35,509 nt of DNA from an uncultured Oscillospiraceae bacterium (GTDB lineage Bacteria; Bacillota; Clostridia; Oscillospirales; Oscillospiraceae), in contig CALWYL010000018.1 in NCBI GenBank assembly GCA_944385765.1, positions 1-35,509 on the forward strand, given 5' to 3'. Each line of letters opens with the position of its first letter. Positions within the stretch are counted from its first letter, which is position 1. Shown in pieces: positions 30,357 to 35,509 of this stretch. Made by a program: the position numbers and the translations under genes. The notes under the pieces were generated by a model. That model was not told the DNA's origin. It saw only the letters and a list, made by a program, of their open reading frames with translations, and searched no databases.

Positions 30357-30464
30357 TACGATAAAAGGCGGTCGTGTAGGGCAATATTGGGAAAAAAGCG
30401 CTGGATATGGCAGGGAGTTGAGCGGTGCTCACATTGGGGGCGGGCGGGGGTGAGCGCGGGGCCG

Positions 30465-30494
30465 TTGCCGGGGGGAGCGGGGCCATGGTAGAAT
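30465..30494 (+). promoter_or_regulatory. Possible promoter of the XRE-family regulator
   Basis: TTGCCG (30465-30470), an 18-base spacer and TAGAAT (30489-30494). The -10 is close to consensus but the -35 is weak, and the predicted start (about 30501) leaves a leader of only about 12 bases carrying the ribosome binding site. Weak evidence. Confidence 0.35.
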
Positions 30495-30512
30495 ATGCGC
30501 GAGGTGAGCGAC

Positions 30513-31487
30513 ATGCGCATAAACGAGATAATCCGGGAGAAGCGGCGCGAAAAGGGCCTCACGCAGGAGCAGGCCGCCGAGCGGCTGGGAGTCACGGCCA
30601 GCGCGGTGAACAAATGGGAGCGGGGAGCAAGCCTGCCGGACATCACGCTGCTGCCGGCACTGGCCCGGCTGCTGGGGGTTGACCTGAACACGCTACTGGA
30701 TTTCAGCGAGGAGCTGACAGACGGGGAGATCGGGGATTTCCTCAATTCGCTCGACGCCGCCGTGAAATCAGAGGGCTATTCCGCGGTCTTTGGGCGGGCG
30801 GAGAGGAAGATACAGGAGTACCCCAGCTGTGAAAAGCTGCTGCTGTCGGCGGCCTATTACCTGGACGGGGCGCTCTTCCTCTACGGCGTGGAGGGCGGCG
30901 GCTACCGGGAAAAGCTGGACGGCTGGTACGAGCGGCTGCTGGAGAGCCGCGACGGCGAGATAAGGGAGGCGGCGATGGCCATGGTGCTGAACCGCTGCCG
31001 GCAGAACGGCGAACTGGAGAGGGCTGAGGCGCTGCTGAACTCCCTGCCAAACACGCAGATAGACCGCCAGGAGCAGCGGGCGCTGCTGTACGCCGCCCAG
31101 GGACGCGCGGAGGAGGCGCGGCAGCTGTGGCAGAGGCGGGTGCTGGAGGGGATATCCAGGGCGACGACGGCCATGCAGCATCTGGCGGACGCGGCGCTGA
31201 AGGAGGGGCGGCGGGACGACGCGCAGAGCATCGCGCGCAAGGTGCACTGCCTCACGCGCGCCGCGGGCCTGCCGGAGTGGATGGGCCTCTCGTCCCTGGC
31301 CGCCGTCGCCGAGGAGGCGGGGGACGCGGAGGAGTACTCGCGGCTGCTGGGCGAGCTCAGGCGCTCGCTGGCGAGGCCCGGGGAGGGCTGGGACAGCCTG
31401 CTGTACGGCGAGCTCTCCACCGAAGGGGTGAGCGCCCTCACGGCGCGCTTGGCGGAAATGCTGGACAGAGAGGCAGAAAACAGTTAA
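30513..31487 (+). CDS. XRE-family HTH regulator with helical-repeat C-terminal domain
   Basis: A 324-residue protein. Residues 1-65 are a Cro/C1-type helix-turn-helix (MRINEIIREKRREKGLTQEQ, VTASAVNKWERGASLPD, LARLLGVDLNTLL). The rest is all helical, with TPR-like pairs such as ERAEALLNSLPNTQID, RALLYAAQGRAEEARQLW and AALKEGRRDDAQSIA, usual for ligand- or peptide-responding members of this group. ATG at 30513 is chosen over 30495 because GAGGTGAG sits just before it. It diverges from the 22-kb unit and is a natural candidate for the factor that binds the AGTATACGA repeats, though that is only inferred from position. Confidence 0.9.
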   Translation: MRINEIIREKRREKGLTQEQAAERLGVTASAVNKWERGASLPDITLLPALARLLGVDLNTLLDFSEELTDGEIGDFLNSLDAAVKSEGYSAVFGRAERKIQEYPSCEKLLLSAAYYLDGALFLYGVEGGGYREKLDGWYERLLESRDGEIREAAMAMVLNRCRQNGELERAEALLNSLPNTQIDRQEQRALLYAAQGRAEEARQLWQRRVLEGISRATTAMQHLADAALKEGRRDDAQSIARKVHCLTRAAGLPEWMGLSSLAAVAEEAGDAEEYSRLLGELRRSLARPGEGWDSLLYGELSTEGVSALTARLAEMLDREAENS

Positions 31488-31512
31488 CATCCCGCCGCGG
31501 CTGTGTTACAAT
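31484..31512 (+). promoter_or_regulatory. Promoter of the nitroreductase gene
   Basis: TTAACA (31484-31489), a 17-base spacer and TACAAT (31507-31512), with TG two bases before the -10 (TGTTACAAT). The -35 overlaps the stop codon of the XRE gene. The predicted start is about 25 bases before ATG 31545. Confidence 0.8.
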
Positions 31513-31544
31513 ATATATCAATACAGCCCAAGGAGGGAGAACAA

Positions 31545-32057
31545 ATGGAATTTTCAGAAGTCATAAGAGAGCGCTATTCCTGCAAGAAGTACGACGGCCG
31601 GCCGGTGGCCGACGAGCAGCTGCAGGCCATACTCGAGGCTGGGCGCCTGGCGCCGACGGCCAAGAACCTGCAGGGGCAGCATGTCTACGTGGTGCGCTCG
31701 GAGGAGTGGCTGGCCAAGATAGATGAGCTCACCCCCTGCCGCTACGGCGCCCCCACGGTGCTGGTGGTGGCCTTCGACAAGACCAATGTGTTCATCTACC
31801 CCGGGGAGGGGCGCGACTCCGGCATAGAGGACGCGACCATCGTGGCCACGCACATGCTGCTGGCGGCCAAGAACGCCGGCGTGGAGAGCTGCTGGCTCAA
31901 CTTCTTCGACCCGGACAAGGCCAAGAGCGTGCTGGGCCTGCCGGAGAATGAAGAGGTGCTGATGCTAATGGACCTCGGCTACCCGGCGGAGGGCGCCGGC
32001 CCCCTGCCCAACCACTCGAGCCGCAAGAGCCTGGAGGAGACAGTCAGCTACATGTGA
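31545..32057 (+). CDS. Nitroreductase-family FMN oxidoreductase
   Basis: A 170-residue flavoprotein. The N-terminal block RERYSCKKYDGRPV and the following AGRLAPTAKNLQGQ carry the residues that bind FMN phosphate in this family. The C-terminal block CWLNFFDPDKAKSVLGLPENE and MLMDLGYPAE is typical of short, single-domain nitroreductases. Such enzymes use NAD(P)H to reduce nitro groups, quinones or flavins in the cytoplasm; the natural substrate is unknown. AGGAGGGAG lies upstream of ATG 31545, so the 14 codons open above are left out. It has its own promoter and ends before a shared terminator with clpB, so it appears to be monocistronic. Confidence 0.93.
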   Translation: MEFSEVIRERYSCKKYDGRPVADEQLQAILEAGRLAPTAKNLQGQHVYVVRSEEWLAKIDELTPCRYGAPTVLVVAFDKTNVFIYPGEGRDSGIEDATIVATHMLLAAKNAGVESCWLNFFDPDKAKSVLGLPENEEVLMLMDLGYPAEGAGPLPNHSSRKSLEETVSYM

Positions 32058-32069
32058 GCGAGACGCAAA

Positions 32070-32099
32070 AAGGGCGCCCGTCGTTAGACGGGCGCCCTT
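32070..32099 (-). terminator. Terminator of clpB (shared with the convergent nitroreductase gene)
   Basis: AAGGGCGCCCGTC (32070-32082) pairs with GACGGGCGCCCTT (32087-32099) across a four-base loop. On the minus strand a T-tract (TTTTTGCG) follows, making a good intrinsic terminator for clpB. On the plus strand CACATT follows, so it is weaker for the nitroreductase gene. Confidence 0.85.
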
Positions 32100-32110
32100 C
32101 ACATTGGGTA

Positions 32111-34702
<2,592 letters not shown>

Positions 34703-34721
34703 GTTTACTTACCTCCGTTCC

Positions 34722-35372
34722 TCAGATGAGGATGGCCCTGCGGCCGAGATCGGCGTAGTATTCCGCCTCCACGGCGCGCTCGTCCAGCCTGCCGCACAGC
34801 GCGCCCTTCATCAGCCGGTCGAAGAGCTTGATGTAGTCCGAGAGCGCGGCGGCGATGTCCTCGGCCGTGCAGTCGCGGCCGCGCGGCACGGCTATGCTGC
34901 GCACGAACTTGCCGTCGTAGAGCGCGTAGTCTATCTCCTGGGGCAGCAGCGGCGCGAGCAGCTTGTCCTCGATGTGCTTCCACAGCCGGAAGAAGGACGT
35001 CATGGCCTCTATCAGCGCCGCGGACTGCGTCCTGAACACCACGGACAGCTCGCCCAGCGAGCCCTCCAGCGAGCGGAAGAGCTGCACCTCATACTTCACC
35101 GTGGGCCTGTACTTGTACTCCAGGCTGGACTTGAGCGACATGGTGAGCGCGTTGGGCGCGAAAAAGGGCACCAGCTCGCGCGAGGGGGCCATCATCTGCT
35201 CGACGGCGTGGAATATATCGCTTATCCTGCGCTCCGGCGTGGTGACGGACACGTAGTCCGCCAGAATCTGGTTTATCAGGTTGGAGCGGTTGGTGCCCAG
35301 GCGGTGCGCCAGGGCGTCCACCTCCCGCACGACCTCGTCGGAGAGCATGAGACTGTATAGTGTCTTTTTCAT
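34722..35372 (-). CDS. Ribbon-helix-helix protein encoded ahead of clpB
   Basis: A 216-residue protein. Residues 1-42 fit a CopG/MetJ-type ribbon-helix-helix: a short strand KKTLYSLMLS, then DEVVREVDALAHRLGTNRSNLINQILADYV. The rest (about 50-216) is a helical domain with EYKYRPTVKYEVQLFRS and ALYDGKFVRSIAVPRGRD, which I cannot assign. ATG at 35372 is preferred because GGGAGG lies ten bases before it; the open frame above covers the promoter. Being first in the clpB operon with a palindrome just upstream, it may be an autoregulator of that operon; a role unrelated to transcription is possible too. Confidence 0.82.
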   Translation of the reverse strand: MKKTLYSLMLSDEVVREVDALAHRLGTNRSNLINQILADYVSVTTPERRISDIFHAVEQMMAPSRELVPFFAPNALTMSLKSSLEYKYRPTVKYEVQLFRSLEGSLGELSVVFRTQSAALIEAMTSFFRLWKHIEDKLLAPLLPQEIDYALYDGKFVRSIAVPRGRDCTAEDIAAALSDYIKLFDRLMKGALCGRLDERAVEAEYYADLGRRAILI

Positions 35373-35402
35373 AGAACCGCCTCCCGGTTTTTTACGGATA
35401 GC

Positions 35403-35431
35403 ATGATAGCACGGGCTGATAATTTTGTCAA
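35403..35431 (-). promoter_or_regulatory. Promoter of the RHH-clpB operon
   Basis: On the minus strand, a perfect TTGACA (35426-35431), a 17-base spacer and TATCAT (35403-35408), with TG two bases before the -10 (extended form). The predicted start is near 35396, about 24 bases before ATG 35372. AT-rich DNA (35432-35465) lies directly upstream. Confidence 0.88.
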
Positions 35432-35432
35432 G

Positions 35433-35448
35433 ATATTTATATAAATAT
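35433..35448. repeat. 16-base AT palindrome next to the clpB-operon promoter
   Basis: ATATTTAT directly followed by its complement ATAAATAT, one base upstream of the -35 hexamer. It could be an operator or an UP-like element. The remaining 60 bases to the window end show no gene start. Confidence 0.6.
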
Positions 35449-35509
35449 AAATGCAAATTATTTGTGAACTCTGGCACAAAAATTTCACCCGGCTGTCAGG
35501 TGACCGAGG

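Overview
The window is about 60-65% GC. It has AGGAGG-type ribosome binding sites, sigma-70-like promoters (TTGACA/TATAAT), frequent ATA isoleucine codons, a lysine riboswitch, DivIVA-like and CotH proteins, and very many cyclic-di-GMP enzymes. Together these suggest a high-GC gut-type Clostridium relative, most likely Oscillospiraceae/Ruminococcaceae. The family assignment is inference; no rRNA or other phylogenetic marker is present.

Layout. (1) 1-166 is the 5' end of a carbon-nitrogen hydrolase gene leaving the window on the minus strand. (2) 291-3352 is a plus-strand amino-acid ABC importer (lipoprotein, permease, ATPase) behind a strong promoter, a complete lysine riboswitch and an intrinsic terminator; the riboswitch makes lysine the likely substrate. 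(3) 3368-4929 is a minus-strand MerR-RDD membrane fusion regulator with a textbook 19-bp-spacer MerR promoter. (4) 5107-7876 holds two plus-strand membrane diguanylate cyclases, the second with an ECF-S-like sensor, ending in a bidirectional terminator. (5) 30348 down to 7897 is one tightly packed minus-strand unit of about 22 kb. In order of transcription it reads: PAS-GGDEF (frameshifted), VTC polyphosphate-polymerase-like protein, DUF4956 membrane protein, CotH-like kinase, secreted clan-A glycosidase, HEAT-repeat membrane protein, processive family-2 glycosyltransferase, DivIVA-like coiled coil, SBP-TM-GGDEF-EAL, REC-HD-GYP, Hpt, hybrid histidine kinase, GGDEF-PAS-GAF-EAL, and CheB-CheR-PAS. 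(6) 30465-32099 has an XRE/TPR-like regulator divergent from the big unit, and a nitroreductase. (7) 32070-35448 is a minus-strand RHH-regulator/clpB bicistron.

How it may work together. The proximal half of the 22-kb unit looks like a machine that makes, modifies, trims and positions a surface polysaccharide: membrane glycosyltransferase, HEAT scaffold, secreted glycosidase, CotH/VTC/DUF4956 modification triad and polar coiled coil. The distal half looks like its control system: a complete His-Asp-His-Asp phosphorelay ending on a c-di-GMP phosphodiesterase, two EAL proteins and an orphan CheB-CheR sensor. No PilZ receptor is visible, so how c-di-GMP would reach the synthase is an open question. 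This unit is the best candidate in the window for an undescribed system.

All boundaries and functions come from reading the sequence and from family knowledge; no search or structure prediction was run.
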